A DNA stretch of 59,084 nt from a virus. Position 1 is the stretch's first letter; every line of letters begins with the position of its first letter. The notes under the pieces were generated by a model that saw nothing but the letters and a program-made list of their open reading frames with translations, did not search any database and was not told where the DNA came from. A program made the translations under genes and the position numbers. Positions 15,233 through 23,984 of the stretch are shown here, in pieces. The DNA lies in the IMG/VR virus record IMGVR_UViG_3300047552_000148, positions 1-59,084 of that record; one strand, 5' to 3'.

Positions 15233-16096
15233 ATGACAACCATTGTTGAAAAAGTAGAAACTAAAAGCGTAACACCTTCTATGGGTGGACGCAAAAGCAA
15301 CCGAGAGCGTATTGAACGTGAGGAAGCTGAGATTGAACAACTTCTGAATAAGAACAATAAGGAAGACAAAGACGAGGAAGAAGTAGCTGTAGCAGACAAC
15401 GCTTCACCAGAAGAGAAGACATTTGCTAAACGCTATGGCGACCTACGCCGTCACAGCCAACAACAACAAGCTGCCTTGCAAAAGCAAATTGACGAGTTGA
15501 AAGAACAGCTTACCAAGTCTACTGAGCAACAAATCAAACTGCCGAAGAGCGAAGAAGAGCTTGCAGAATGGGCAGCAACCTATCCTGATGTAGCTAAGAT
15601 TGTTGAAACCATTGCTATGAAGAAAGCCAAAGAAGCTGCTGAAGCAATGCAAGAACGTCTCAACAAACTAGACGAGCGCGAGAAGCTGACTGCCCGAGAG
15701 AAGGCTGAGCTTGAGTTGATGAAGATTCATCCCGACTTCGATAAAATCCGAGACACTGACGACTTCCACAACTGGGCTGAAGAGCAGCCTGAATGGGTGC
15801 AGAAGGCTTTGTATGAGAACGATACAGATGCCCGCTCCGCTGCCCGTGCTATTGACCTGTACAAGATTGATCGCAACATTGCTAAGAAGAAACCTGCTGC
15901 TGATACCAGCGCTGCCAATAGTGTTAGTACACGCTCGGGGCGTACTACCCCGGTTGATGTAGATAAAGAAGGTGTGTTTCTTGAGAGCGAGATTGCTAAG
16001 ATGTCTGTGCGGCAGTACGAGAAAATGGAAGAGCAGATTTTGAAGGCTCGTCTTGCTGGTAAGATTGTCTACGATATTAGCGCTGGCGCACGATGA
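15233..16096 (+). CDS. Capsid scaffolding protein
   Basis: A 287-residue, highly charged, helical protein (RIEREEAEIEQLLNKNNKED, then Gln-rich LRRHSQQQQAALQKQIDELK). It sits directly before the coat gene, as scaffolds do in T7- and P22-type phages. The ATG at 15233 follows AAAGG; an in-frame TTG at 15158 is less likely. The 147 bp upstream is non-coding and holds TATAAT at 15132-15137 with a weak -35, a possible head-gene promoter. Confidence 0.8.
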   Translation: MTTIVEKVETKSVTPSMGGRKSNRERIEREEAEIEQLLNKNNKEDKDEEEVAVADNASPEEKTFAKRYGDLRRHSQQQQAALQKQIDELKEQLTKSTEQQIKLPKSEEELAEWAATYPDVAKIVETIAMKKAKEAAEAMQERLNKLDEREKLTAREKAELELMKIHPDFDKIRDTDDFHNWAEEQPEWVQKALYENDTDARSAARAIDLYKIDRNIAKKKPAADTSAANSVSTRSGRTTPVDVDKEGVFLESEIAKMSVRQYEKMEEQILKARLAGKIVYDISAGAR

Positions 16097-16102
16097 TATT
16101 TG

Positions 16103-16133
16103 ACACTATTGAAAAAATAGTGTTATAACTTTT
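16103..16133 (+). terminator. Hairpin after scaffold gene
   Basis: ACACTATT (16103-16110), loop GAAAA, AATAGTGT (16116-16123), followed by TATAACTTTT. An 8-bp AT-rich stem with a partial U tract, between the scaffold stop and the inserted HNH gene. It may lower read-through into the HNH gene; efficiency is doubtful because the stem is AT-rich. Confidence 0.5.
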
Positions 16134-16208
16134 AACAGAGCGAAAACGACGACGGTCGCTGATAGTGCCAACTCACTGTCTAGCTCTTTAATCTAGTTGG
16201 AGATTGAA

Positions 16209-16766
16209 ATGGAAGTAAAAACCTGTACCTCTTGTGGGGAAACGAAGGCGTTATCTGAGTTTGGCACATCAGGAAGACATGATGGTAAACACAAACCAAA
16301 GTGCTTAGTATGTTGTGCAAAGTTGTTACGTGAATATAGACTAGCAAATCCCGAACGTGTTAGGGAACGGGATCGTAAACAATACATCAAAGACAGAGAA
16401 AAGATTCGTATCAAGAACTTGCGCAGAAGTCACGGTATAACAATGGAGAAGAAGTTTTCTTTGTTGTTGAATACAGCGATTAAACGCAAGGAAAAACGAG
16501 GACAGAAGATAGAGGTTTTTATTTCTCTTCAAGACATCAAAGATGTTTATGAGAAACAAGAAGGTCGATGTGCTTATACAAAGCTGCCTCTCACAAGTGA
16601 GCCGCACCAGCTTAATACAATAAGTCTCGACAGGATAGATAGCAACAAACACTATACTGTTGATAACATTCAACTTGTGGGTATTGCTATAAATAGGATG
16701 AAGCTAGATCATACTGAAGAACAGTTTATTCAGCTTTGTCGGTTAGTAGCAGAGAACAGTAAGTAG
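16209..16766 (+). CDS. HNH endonuclease between scaffold and coat genes
   Basis: A 185-residue protein with an N-terminal zinc ribbon (C-T-S-C-G-E-T-K and C-L-V-C-C), a basic middle, and a C-terminal HNH-like core (C-A-Y-T, then ISLDRIDSNKHYTVDNIQLV) of the kind seen in phage homing endonucleases. It splits the usual scaffold-coat pair. Its GGAG is partly hidden in a stem formed by CCAACT (about 16168) and AGTTGG (about 16195-16200), suggesting translation is held down in long transcripts. About 135 bp of structured non-coding DNA follows before the coat gene. Confidence 0.85.
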   Translation: MEVKTCTSCGETKALSEFGTSGRHDGKHKPKCLVCCAKLLREYRLANPERVRERDRKQYIKDREKIRIKNLRRSHGITMEKKFSLLLNTAIKRKEKRGQKIEVFISLQDIKDVYEKQEGRCAYTKLPLTSEPHQLNTISLDRIDSNKHYTVDNIQLVGIAINRMKLDHTEEQFIQLCRLVAENSK

Positions 16767-16900
16767 ACAGACAACCCTGTTGGACTTAGCCATTACTCTT
16801 TAGGCCATCTAGAAACTTAAAGAGTGATCACCTGAGACGAAGGCCCTGTAGACAAATGTTTGAAGCATTTTGTTTACGCCATTTCTTAAGGAGATTTTAC

Positions 16901-17971
16901 ATGGCTTTTCCTAGCGCACCATCTTATGGAAACTTGCCCACGGGCGGGTTTTCACCTACCATCTATAGCAAGAAAGTTCAAGTAGCTTTCCGCAAGTCTT
17001 CTGTAGTTGAAGACATCACTAACAGCGATTACTTCGGTGAAATCGCCACCATCGGGGACTCAGTCCGAATTTTGCGAGAGCCCGAGGTCAGTGTTCAGTC
17101 GTACGCTCGTGGTACTCAGATCACTGCACAAGACTTGAATGACACCGATTTCACTCTGGTTGTCGATCAAGCAAACTATTACGCATTCAAGTTGGACGAC
17201 ATTGAAGCTGCTCACAGCCACGTTGATTGGCTGCAAATGGCTTCGGATCGTGCTGCTTATCGTCTGCGCGATAACTACGATCAAGACGTTCTCGGTTATC
17301 TGACAGGCTACGAGCAAGCTGCTAAGCACGCTAACGCTTCTGTTGCCCGCACTACCGCTCCCGGTACTAAGGCTGTTGCTTCTGCTGGTGCTGACGAACT
17401 GTTGTCGTCCATGAAGCTGAAGAAGGGTGACTTCACCAACATTACCACTGGTAGTGCTGGCGACCACTCCATTCCGTTGGCTCCCCGTCTGCCCGGTGCA
17501 ACTGCTCTGCCTACTGCTACAGCTTCCCCGCTGATGGTGTTGGCCCGTATGAGCCGTTTGCTGGATCAACAGTTTGTTGACACCGCTGGTCGTTGGCTCG
17601 TGGTTGACCCTGTGTTTGTTGAAATGTTGAAAGACGAAGACAGCCGTTTGCTCAATAGCGACTTCGGTGGCTCTGGCTTGCAGAATGGTTTGATCATCAA
17701 CAACCTGCACGGCTTCCGTGTGTATGTGTCTAACAACCTCGCCAAGATTGGTACTGGTCCGTCTACCGCTGGTACGGCTAACCAGAACACCAACTTCGGT
17801 GTTATCGTTGCTGGTCACGACTCTGCCGTTGCAACTGCTCAACAGTTGACCAAGACTGAAACCTACCGCGATCCCGACAGCTTTGCTGACATCGTGCGTG
17901 GTATGCATGTCTACGGACGTAAAATTCTCCGTAGCGAAGCTATCGTTACTGCGAAGTACAACGTTGCGTAG
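16901..17971 (+). CDS. Major capsid protein
   Basis: A 356-residue protein following the scaffold module. It starts MAFPSAPSYGNLPTGGFSPT with a strong AAGGAG ten bases upstream. Features such as Y-F-G-E-I-A-T-I-G-D-S-V-R-I, Q-D-L-N-D-T-D-F-T-L-V-V-D-Q, and R-W-L-V-V-D-P-V-F-V-E-M-L are typical of HK97-fold coat proteins of P22/T7-like phages. Codon use is cleaner and more biased than in neighbouring genes, as expected for the most abundant protein. Confidence 0.88.
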   Translation: MAFPSAPSYGNLPTGGFSPTIYSKKVQVAFRKSSVVEDITNSDYFGEIATIGDSVRILREPEVSVQSYARGTQITAQDLNDTDFTLVVDQANYYAFKLDDIEAAHSHVDWLQMASDRAAYRLRDNYDQDVLGYLTGYEQAAKHANASVARTTAPGTKAVASAGADELLSSMKLKKGDFTNITTGSAGDHSIPLAPRLPGATALPTATASPLMVLARMSRLLDQQFVDTAGRWLVVDPVFVEMLKDEDSRLLNSDFGGSGLQNGLIINNLHGFRVYVSNNLAKIGTGPSTAGTANQNTNFGVIVAGHDSAVATAQQLTKTETYRDPDSFADIVRGMHVYGRKILRSEAIVTAKYNVA

Positions 17972-17985
17972 TTTTTATCATATCA

Positions 17986-18408
17986 ATGTTTCCTAACCTC
18001 TCACCCACTCATTCTGTGTACAAAGATCGTACATGTCTTGAGTGTGGTGAGTACAAAAGATATACAGAGTTCTCGTTTAGTAAGCACCCTAGAGCGCCGG
18101 AAGGATATGCTTCTGTACCAAGATGCAAACCTTGTCATGCGATATGGAAAAACAAAATCCATATTAAAAGAACATACGGACTTGAATGGGAAGATTATGT
18201 AAATCTGATGGATAAACAAGAAGGTAAGTGTTATCTCTGTGGATCATCTGGTAGTGGCAAAGATCAAAGACTTGTTGTTGATCATAGCCATACTACCGGA
18301 GAAGTTAGGGGACTTCTTTGCTGGAGTTGCAATGTTGGTATCGGACTGTTTAAGGAAGATACTGACTTGCTACGAAAAGTGATTAAGTACATTGATCGTG
18401 ATTTGTAA
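17986..18408 (+). CDS. Endonuclease VII-like homing endonuclease
   Basis: A 140-residue protein: N-terminal zinc ribbon (C-L-E-C-G and C-K-P-C) and a recombination endonuclease VII core (C-Y-L-C-G, V-D-H-S-H-T-T-G-E-V-R-G-L-L-C-W-S-C-N, G-I-G-L-F-K-E-D). It sits 14 bp after the coat gene and before the decoration gene. It could be a resolvase for branched DNA, but the position among late structural genes, and a second homologue at 47373, point to a selfish element. Confidence 0.85.
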   Translation: MFPNLSPTHSVYKDRTCLECGEYKRYTEFSFSKHPRAPEGYASVPRCKPCHAIWKNKIHIKRTYGLEWEDYVNLMDKQEGKCYLCGSSGSGKDQRLVVDHSHTTGEVRGLLCWSCNVGIGLFKEDTDLLRKVIKYIDRDL

Positions 18409-18436
18409 ACAATTTCAAACTTAAAGGATATTTATT

Positions 18437-18844
18437 ATGGCTCTCTCTCAAACCGTTGCTAAGCTGGCCCGCGTTGTCGAAGCAGATGTTACTCTGCCCA
18501 CATCGTCTGGCACGGCCACTGGTATTTCGTTGCCTGCAAACTGCCTCGTGCTGGCTGCTGGTATGGTGGTGACTACTGCTGTTGCTGGATCTACTGGCTA
18601 CACTGCTGACCTGAGCGTTGACTCCACTGATGTTATCTCTGCTGTGACGCTGCAAGGCGCTGCTGTAGGCGACATTGTTACTGAAGCTGCCGTGCCTGTT
18701 GGCGTGGTTGCTGCTAACACTCTGGACGTTGTAGCTACCGTTACTGGTACTGCCACTGCTGGTGCTGTTCGCGTGTGGGCTTTGGTGCTGGACATGGCTG
18801 CTCCCATCGTTGCTGCTGACGCTGACCGCGATCAACTGGCCTAA
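18437..18844 (+). CDS. Putative head decoration protein
   Basis: A 135-residue Ala/Val/Thr-rich beta protein (VVEADVTLPTSSGTATGISL, VGDIVTEAAVPVGVV). AAAGGA precedes the start. It follows coat, has the same biased codon use, and is directly followed by a strong terminator, so coat and this gene form the most highly expressed block. Size and composition fit a capsid decoration or stabilising protein. Confidence 0.65.
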   Translation: MALSQTVAKLARVVEADVTLPTSSGTATGISLPANCLVLAAGMVVTTAVAGSTGYTADLSVDSTDVISAVTLQGAAVGDIVTEAAVPVGVVAANTLDVVATVTGTATAGAVRVWALVLDMAAPIVAADADRDQLA

Positions 18845-18861
18845 TAGCTAAGTTGTAAACT

Positions 18862-18895
18862 AGGGAGTGTCGGGGTTTCCTGATGCTCCCTTTTT
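18862..18895 (+). terminator. Rho-independent terminator after decoration gene
   Basis: AGGGAG (18862-18867) pairs with CTCCCT (18886-18891); the interior can extend with wobble pairs around loop GTTT. TTTTT (18891-18895) follows. It ends the coat/decoration transcript 20 bp after the stop codon. Confidence 0.8.
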
Positions 18896-18917
18896 GTTGT
18901 TTATACCGAAAGCATAT

Positions 18918-19361
18918 ATGGCAATTACAACCGCCTTGTGTTCGTCTTTCAAGAAAGAGCTTCTTGAACGCAAGCACGACTTCAACGCCACTAGCGGGCA
19001 CACATTCAAACTAGCGCTGTACACATCGGCTGCAACGCTTGACGCTTCCACCACAGACTACACCTCCACCAACGAAGTTGTTGGTACAGGATATACCGCT
19101 GGTGGTGTCACTCTCACCAACATCGACCCAGCGTTGTCTGGCACTACAGCGTTTGTAGACTTTGTTGATGCTTTGTGGACAAGCGCCACCATCACCGCTG
19201 CTGGTGGTCTGATTTATAACACCACCACTGATGGTGGCTCTGGTACAACCAATGCTGTTGCTACCCTTTCGTTTGGTGGAGACAAGACTTCAACTAACGG
19301 AGATTTTGTTGTGCAGATGCCTGCGGCAGATGCTTCTAACGCCATTGTGCGTATTGCTTAA
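18918..19361 (+). CDS. Structural protein, 147 residues
   Basis: A Thr/Ala/Gly-rich beta protein (THE N-terminal SSFKKELLERKHDF helix, then TFKLALYTSAATLDAST and ALWTSATITAAGGLIYN). This pattern recurs in phage head-tail regions as a small structural protein of unknown position. The ATG at 18918 is preferred; upstream sequence is occupied by the terminator. Confidence 0.65.
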   Translation: MAITTALCSSFKKELLERKHDFNATSGHTFKLALYTSAATLDASTTDYTSTNEVVGTGYTAGGVTLTNIDPALSGTTAFVDFVDALWTSATITAAGGLIYNTTTDGGSGTTNAVATLSFGGDKTSTNGDFVVQMPAADASNAIVRIA

Positions 19362-19373
19362 AAGGAAAATATC

Positions 19374-19748
19374 ATGGCTGTTACATACACCACTGCTGTA
19401 AAGAATGCTCGTTTGGACGCCGTAACAACGGCTATTGGCTCTACAGGTGTGCTGGAGATTGGCACAACTGGTATGGCTTCTGTGCTGGCTACCATTGCTC
19501 TTGGCAACCCAGCCGCTGCTGCTGCGTCTGGTGCTGTGCTTACGTTGTCTGGCTTTCCTCGCTCTGACACTTCTGCTGATGCTACAGGCACTGCTGCTGC
19601 TGCACGTATTCGTACAGCGTCTGGCGGTACAGACATCATCACTGGGTTGACAGTGGGCTTGTCTGGTAGCGATATCAATCTGGATAGCCTCTCCATCACT
19701 ACTGGTCAGACGGTCACTATTAATTCTGCCACTCTGACACATGCGTAA
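19374..19748 (+). CDS. Small structural protein, Ala/Thr-rich
   Basis: A 124-residue beta-type protein (TTAIGSTGVLEIGTTGMASV, GGTDIITGLTVGLSGSDINL). AAAGGAAAAT precedes the start. It resembles its two upstream neighbours in composition; a role in the head or tail interface is inferred from position. Confidence 0.6.
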   Translation: MAVTYTTAVKNARLDAVTTAIGSTGVLEIGTTGMASVLATIALGNPAAAAASGAVLTLSGFPRSDTSADATGTAAAARIRTASGGTDIITGLTVGLSGSDINLDSLSITTGQTVTINSATLTHA

Positions 19749-19750
19749 TT

Positions 19751-20383
19751 ATGGCAATCATTACCCGCAATGGTAAAGGCTCTGAGCTAACGTATACAGA
19801 GCTTGATGGTAATTTCACTCAGCTTGATACACGCACTATTGATTTAGGATGGCGTGATCTTATTATGGGCGTTGATGTTAAGAACACTGGTGCTAACATC
19901 CCCACTCTTCAGAACTTCAGAGACGGAATATTTCTATGGGGTTTTGATCCTGACTCAAATCAGGAAGTGTATTGTCAAGCTCACATAGACCACGACTACG
20001 CTATGGGTACAGTAATGTATCCACACGTACACTTCTCCGTCAACGTAACCAACACAGGCACTGTACGTTGGGGCATTGAATATACGTTGGCACGTAGGCA
20101 CGACAGCACAGGGCAGACACACTTCCCTGCTTCAACAACTGTATATGTTGAACATGATGTTGATGGTGATCCGTATGCACATTACGTTGCTGAAGTTTCT
20201 TTAGCTAACACCATTCCTGCTACACATTTAGAAGTTGATACGGTTATACTGTTCCGTGTGTTTAGGGATGCTTCACATGTTAATGATACGTTTCCCGGCA
20301 CAGCCTACCTTATAACAACAGATATTCATTATCAAGTTGATAGGTATGCAACGCTAAATAAGGCTCCTAATTTTTATGCATGA
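19751..20383 (+). CDS. Jelly-roll-like structural or tail protein
   Basis: A 210-residue protein with the recurrent phage motif H-I-D-H-D-Y-A-M-G-T, P-H-V-H-F-S-V-N-V, V-R-W-G-I-E-Y-T-L and a C-terminal D-I-H-Y-Q-V-D-R-Y-A-T-L-N-K-A-P-N-F. Proteins with this pattern are widespread in podoviruses and are often annotated as tail or fibre proteins. I infer a beta-sandwich structural protein. Confidence 0.65.
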   Translation: MAIITRNGKGSELTYTELDGNFTQLDTRTIDLGWRDLIMGVDVKNTGANIPTLQNFRDGIFLWGFDPDSNQEVYCQAHIDHDYAMGTVMYPHVHFSVNVTNTGTVRWGIEYTLARRHDSTGQTHFPASTTVYVEHDVDGDPYAHYVAEVSLANTIPATHLEVDTVILFRVFRDASHVNDTFPGTAYLITTDIHYQVDRYATLNKAPNFYA

Positions 20384-20555
20384 AATAATCTTTGACCACG
20401 AAGAAGGCAACGATGCTGTCTTCAAATGCATTAAATGTAACGCTCCTATTGGCTTCAACAAAGAAGGAATTGGCGATCCTTCTGCTAAGTTTGTTGATGG
20501 CGTATGGGTTGCTCCTGAAAACTACAATGATTGGATGTCTCCATGCGAAGCCTAA
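20376..20555 (+). CDS. 59-residue protein with CxxC motif
   Basis: The ORF starts inside the last codons of the previous gene and overlaps the next by 13 bases. It has one C-I-K-C pair (KCIKCNAPIGF) and a single C-terminal Cys, and an acidic, aromatic-rich rest. A small metal-binding fold is possible. The tight overlaps on both sides support it as a real, coupled gene. Confidence 0.6.
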   Translation: MHEIIFDHEEGNDAVFKCIKCNAPIGFNKEGIGDPSAKFVDGVWVAPENYNDWMSPCEA

Positions 20556-21757
20556 GTAAGTCTACACATTCTGATAAGCTAGAGCGCTGGCTTGGTAAAG
20601 AGACTGTTGAGTCTGTTTCTAAGTCGATGGAGAAGTTTTACTATCCCATTGCCTTACACGGTGTTCCCGGTAAGGTGTATGCAATGCCGGGAGGCGGCTT
20701 TGCTGGTGAGATTGAAGTTGGCTCTTACATGTCTAAGCACGATGCTGCTGCTGTCACACTTCGCAAGCTGCGTAACAAGCTAGATGCACAGGCTCGTCAG
20801 CATAAAGCTGCTGGTGTGCTTGCTGACATCATCCGCGCTGAAGGTAAGGAGATGCATTCTCTTAGCGCCTTTGCCTCCATTGATGCTGTTGTTGCTGCCT
20901 ACACTGGTGGTAAAGGTCAGGTGATGCCTTTCCAAAAGACAGGTGCTGCCTCTAATGCTATTGGTAACAGCAACGACTTGTGGACTCGTGGTGGCTTCCC
21001 CGGTGCTGGTGCTGCTGGTGCTGCTGCTCCGGGTGGTACAGTTCCTACGAGTGCTACGACAGGTGCGTTGAAATATCTCAACGGCGCTTCTACTAATTCC
21101 AATCACTATCTAAACTGGGCATTGTCTGCTTCAGTCATTAACAACTCTTTGTTGATGTATGACCGTCTGTTCTCTGTTGCTATCAACATGAACAGCACAG
21201 CTACGCAGGCAGTTACAGGTGTACCTACTCGTTATCAAAGTACAACCACCACTGCTGTTGATTACATTGGTGGCAACTTCATCTTTGAAAGTAATCCAAC
21301 AACTGTGCTAGCTGCCACTGCTCACAACGTTACAGCAGCCTCTACAGCGGTGTGGACATACACCAACCAAGCAAACACTACGGGTAAAAACTTGAACCAC
21401 AACGGTACAGCGATTCAGACGCTTGCTGGTGTTTCTGCTTGTGTTGTTGGTGGTGTAAATCTTGCTGTAGGAAATTGGTTTATTCCGTTAGCTGCTGGCG
21501 ATAGCGGTATTAAAAACCTTACACAGATGCAGCATAGCGCTGCTGTAGCTACTGGTACTATGGATGCTGTTATAGGCCATCCTATAGCTATCAATGCCTG
21601 CCCTATTGCCAACCTTTCTTGTCTTGATGACGGTTTGTACACAGCGTTAAACCTGACACCAATCATGGACAACGCTTGTATTTCTTTCTTGGAACTCACT
21701 AAACCCGCAACAACAGCCGCCAACTATTCTGGTTTGATTCGTATCGTATCGGAGTAA
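20543..21757 (+). CDS. Structural protein, 404 residues
   Basis: Residues 1-130 are helical and charged (KETVESVSKSMEKFYYPIAL, TLRKLRNKLDAQARQHKA); a Gly/Ala/Pro linker (GGFPGAGAAGAAAPGG) leads to a beta-rich C-terminal domain of about 250 residues. I chose the ATG at 20543. The two-part layout, in the region between head and tail-tube genes, suggests a virion protein; no family recognised. Confidence 0.65.
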   Translation: MRSLSKSTHSDKLERWLGKETVESVSKSMEKFYYPIALHGVPGKVYAMPGGGFAGEIEVGSYMSKHDAAAVTLRKLRNKLDAQARQHKAAGVLADIIRAEGKEMHSLSAFASIDAVVAAYTGGKGQVMPFQKTGAASNAIGNSNDLWTRGGFPGAGAAGAAAPGGTVPTSATTGALKYLNGASTNSNHYLNWALSASVINNSLLMYDRLFSVAINMNSTATQAVTGVPTRYQSTTTTAVDYIGGNFIFESNPTTVLAATAHNVTAASTAVWTYTNQANTTGKNLNHNGTAIQTLAGVSACVVGGVNLAVGNWFIPLAAGDSGIKNLTQMQHSAAVATGTMDAVIGHPIAINACPIANLSCLDDGLYTALNLTPIMDNACISFLELTKPATTAANYSGLIRIVSE

Positions 21758-21760
21758 GCG

Positions 21761-23656
21761 ATGGCGTCCAGCAACACGCTAAGGGGCAACACGCTAAGGG
21801 GCAAGACGCTAAGGGGCAAGACGCTCGTCTTGGCTGCGCCCGGAGACTCGCTCTATCCAGCGGTTATTCCCTACAAAGCTGTTGCTTCTTTTCCTGCCAT
21901 TACAGGCACCTTTGCTGCAACAGAGACAGGCGGTGATGTATTTGCTGCAACAGGCACGGTAGGCTCCACAGCCATCACAGGAACGTTAGCAGCTATAGAG
22001 AGTGGTAGTGATGTCTTTGCTAGCGCTGGTGATGTTATTGTTAAAGGTTCCTTATCTGCTACAGAGACAGGCACCGACACCTTTGCTGCTACAGGCACAG
22101 TAGCTTCCGCAGCCATCACAGGCACCTTAGCTGCCACAGAGACAGGCAGCGATACCTTTGCTGGCGCAGGCGATGTTATTGTCAAAGGCTCATTAGCAGC
22201 ATCCGAAACAGGCACTGACACCTTTACCTCTTCTGGTGACGTTGTTGTCAAAGGAACACTTTCTGTTACAGAAACAACAACTGACACCTTTGCTGGTACA
22301 GGCGATGTATTCGTAAAAGGAACACTGACAACAACCGAAGCAGGTACTGACACAGTTGCTGCTACTGGTGATGTTATTGTCAAAGGAACATTGTCTGTTG
22401 CTGAAGTAGGCTCCGACACTGCTGTATTCACTGGAGGCACTGTTGCTACTGGTGACTTCGCTGCTACAGAAATAGGTGCAGACACCTTTGCTGGTGCTGG
22501 TGGTGTTGTAGCTACAGGAACATTGTCTGTTGCTGAAACAGGCTCTGACACCTTCGCCTCTGCTGGTGATGTTATTGTTGCTGGCCCTTTGTCTGTTTCC
22601 GAATCAGCCGTTGACACATTCCAATCTAGCGGTGCTGTTATTGTTACTGGTTCATTTGATATTCAAGAATCTGGAACAGAAACATTCGCCTCTAACGGAA
22701 CCCTATCTGTTACAGGAATCGTAACGGCTAACGAAGCAACACCAGATGTTTTCACTGCTGATGGTGCTGTATCTGCTCCAACTACGCTGGGAACACTGGC
22801 CGCAACAGAAGTTGGTGATGATGCTGCTACTGCTTCTGGCAAAATCATTGTTACAGCAATCGTAACGGCAAGCGAAACAGGCACCGACACATTAGCTGCT
22901 TCTGGCTACCTATCTACAGCAGGAACATTCGCTGCTACAGAAGCTGCTGACTACATTAGTGGCTACGTCACAGAAGGCTATGTAACCTCTGGATATGCCA
23001 AAGGTGGCATTGAAGGCAACGTATTGGTACAGGGTGCAGCAGCGGCTACAGAGGCCGGTGCAGACACTATGCTGGCCTTTACAGGCGATACCTACATCAC
23101 TGGGTCTGTGTACGGACAAGGTGTGTACGGAGTGGCTGTGTATGGACAGCACGGCATCATCTACATACCCCCATCGGTATCGGCTAACGCCTCCGTTGGT
23201 GTTGTTTCTGTTGTTGCTAAAGCCAACGTAAACGCCATTGGTGCAGCAGCTACAGGGTTGGCTGGTAATGTATCCATCGTTGGTGATGCCAACTTCGTTG
23301 CTCCGTCTGTTCAAGCCACAGCTAGTGTTGGTGTTGCTACAACTCGTACAAACAACTACATTCAAGTTGATGGCGTATCTGCTACAGGCTATGTTGGTAA
23401 TGTATCCGTCACCAATACATCGTTTAATTATGCTGCAACACTAGGTCAATATAATAAGGTGCGGACAGTGTATGTTGCTGGTATAACTGGCAGCAAAGAC
23501 CGCACTGTCAACATTGCTGCACAAAGCAGACTTGTATATGTTGATAAGTTGTCCACTCAATATACACGTACAGCAAACGTGTCTCAAATACCACGTAAAG
23601 CGTACACGTTAGCCAAGCCTTCATCGTCTGATAGGGCGGTGATGGTGTCAATATAG
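21761..23656 (+). CDS. Repeat-rich fibrous virion protein
   Basis: A 631-residue protein. The N-terminus has four pentad repeats (NTLRG, NTLRG, KTLRG, KTL) encoded by 15-bp direct repeats at about 21773-21825. From about residue 47 to 400 there are about 16 repeats of mostly 22 residues with pattern G-x-L-x-x-x-E-x-G-x-D-x-F-x-x-x-G-x-V-x-V; strict alternation of buried and polar positions indicates beta strands stacked as a fibre. The C-terminal part has other beta repeats (SVYGQGVYGVAVYGQ). It could be an adhesin or tail-associated fibre. Confidence 0.7.
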   Translation: MASSNTLRGNTLRGKTLRGKTLVLAAPGDSLYPAVIPYKAVASFPAITGTFAATETGGDVFAATGTVGSTAITGTLAAIESGSDVFASAGDVIVKGSLSATETGTDTFAATGTVASAAITGTLAATETGSDTFAGAGDVIVKGSLAASETGTDTFTSSGDVVVKGTLSVTETTTDTFAGTGDVFVKGTLTTTEAGTDTVAATGDVIVKGTLSVAEVGSDTAVFTGGTVATGDFAATEIGADTFAGAGGVVATGTLSVAETGSDTFASAGDVIVAGPLSVSESAVDTFQSSGAVIVTGSFDIQESGTETFASNGTLSVTGIVTANEATPDVFTADGAVSAPTTLGTLAATEVGDDAATASGKIIVTAIVTASETGTDTLAASGYLSTAGTFAATEAADYISGYVTEGYVTSGYAKGGIEGNVLVQGAAAATEAGADTMLAFTGDTYITGSVYGQGVYGVAVYGQHGIIYIPPSVSANASVGVVSVVAKANVNAIGAAATGLAGNVSIVGDANFVAPSVQATASVGVATTRTNNYIQVDGVSATGYVGNVSVTNTSFNYAATLGQYNKVRTVYVAGITGSKDRTVNIAAQSRLVYVDKLSTQYTRTANVSQIPRKAYTLAKPSSSDRAVMVSI

Positions 23657-23665
23657 GAAACACAA

Positions 23666-23983
23666 ATGTCGTTCAAATGGCCTCCCAAAGACCCTGATGA
23701 AATCTTAGACTATTCAATTGATTGGAGTAGGTACTTAGATGGTAAAACTATTTCTGCATGTACATGGTATGTTGATGATGCTGATGGCGTTAAGACAGCC
23801 ATTGGCAATGGTGTTGTTGTCTACGGTATTCAGAACGTAACGTCCACAATCTCTAACGGCATCACCACAATCAATCTTGGCTTAGGCACAAACAACATTG
23901 ACTACAAATTCACTTGCTCCATCACTGACAGCAATGGCAACGTAACAGAACGTGTTGTGCGTTTGAAGGTGAAGGATCAATAA
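23666..23983 (+). CDS. Small beta-sandwich protein
   Basis: A 105-residue protein starting MSFKWPPKDPDEILDYSIDW. The phage signature K-W-P-P-K-D-P-D-E followed by Y-S-I-D-W and an Ig-like end (KFTCSITDSNGNVTERVVRL) is one I recognise from short structural proteins near tail genes in many phages. Exact position in the virion is unknown. Confidence 0.7.
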   Translation: MSFKWPPKDPDEILDYSIDWSRYLDGKTISACTWYVDDADGVKTAIGNGVVVYGIQNVTSTISNGITTINLGLGTNNIDYKFTCSITDSNGNVTERVVRLKVKDQ

Positions 23984-23984
23984 T

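Noticed and set aside
16097-16900. Group I intron carrying the HNH gene
   Set aside because: Flanks are structured, but I cannot identify the conserved core (P7, guanosine site), and both neighbouring genes are intact rather than split.
17060-17908. 282-codon minus-strand frame inside the coat gene
   Set aside because: Shadow of a codon-biased, highly expressed gene; Ser/Thr/Arg-rich nonsense composition.
21871-22617. 248-codon minus-strand frame in the repeat protein
   Set aside because: It mirrors the 66-bp repeats of the plus-strand gene; repetitive sequence keeps the opposite frame open.
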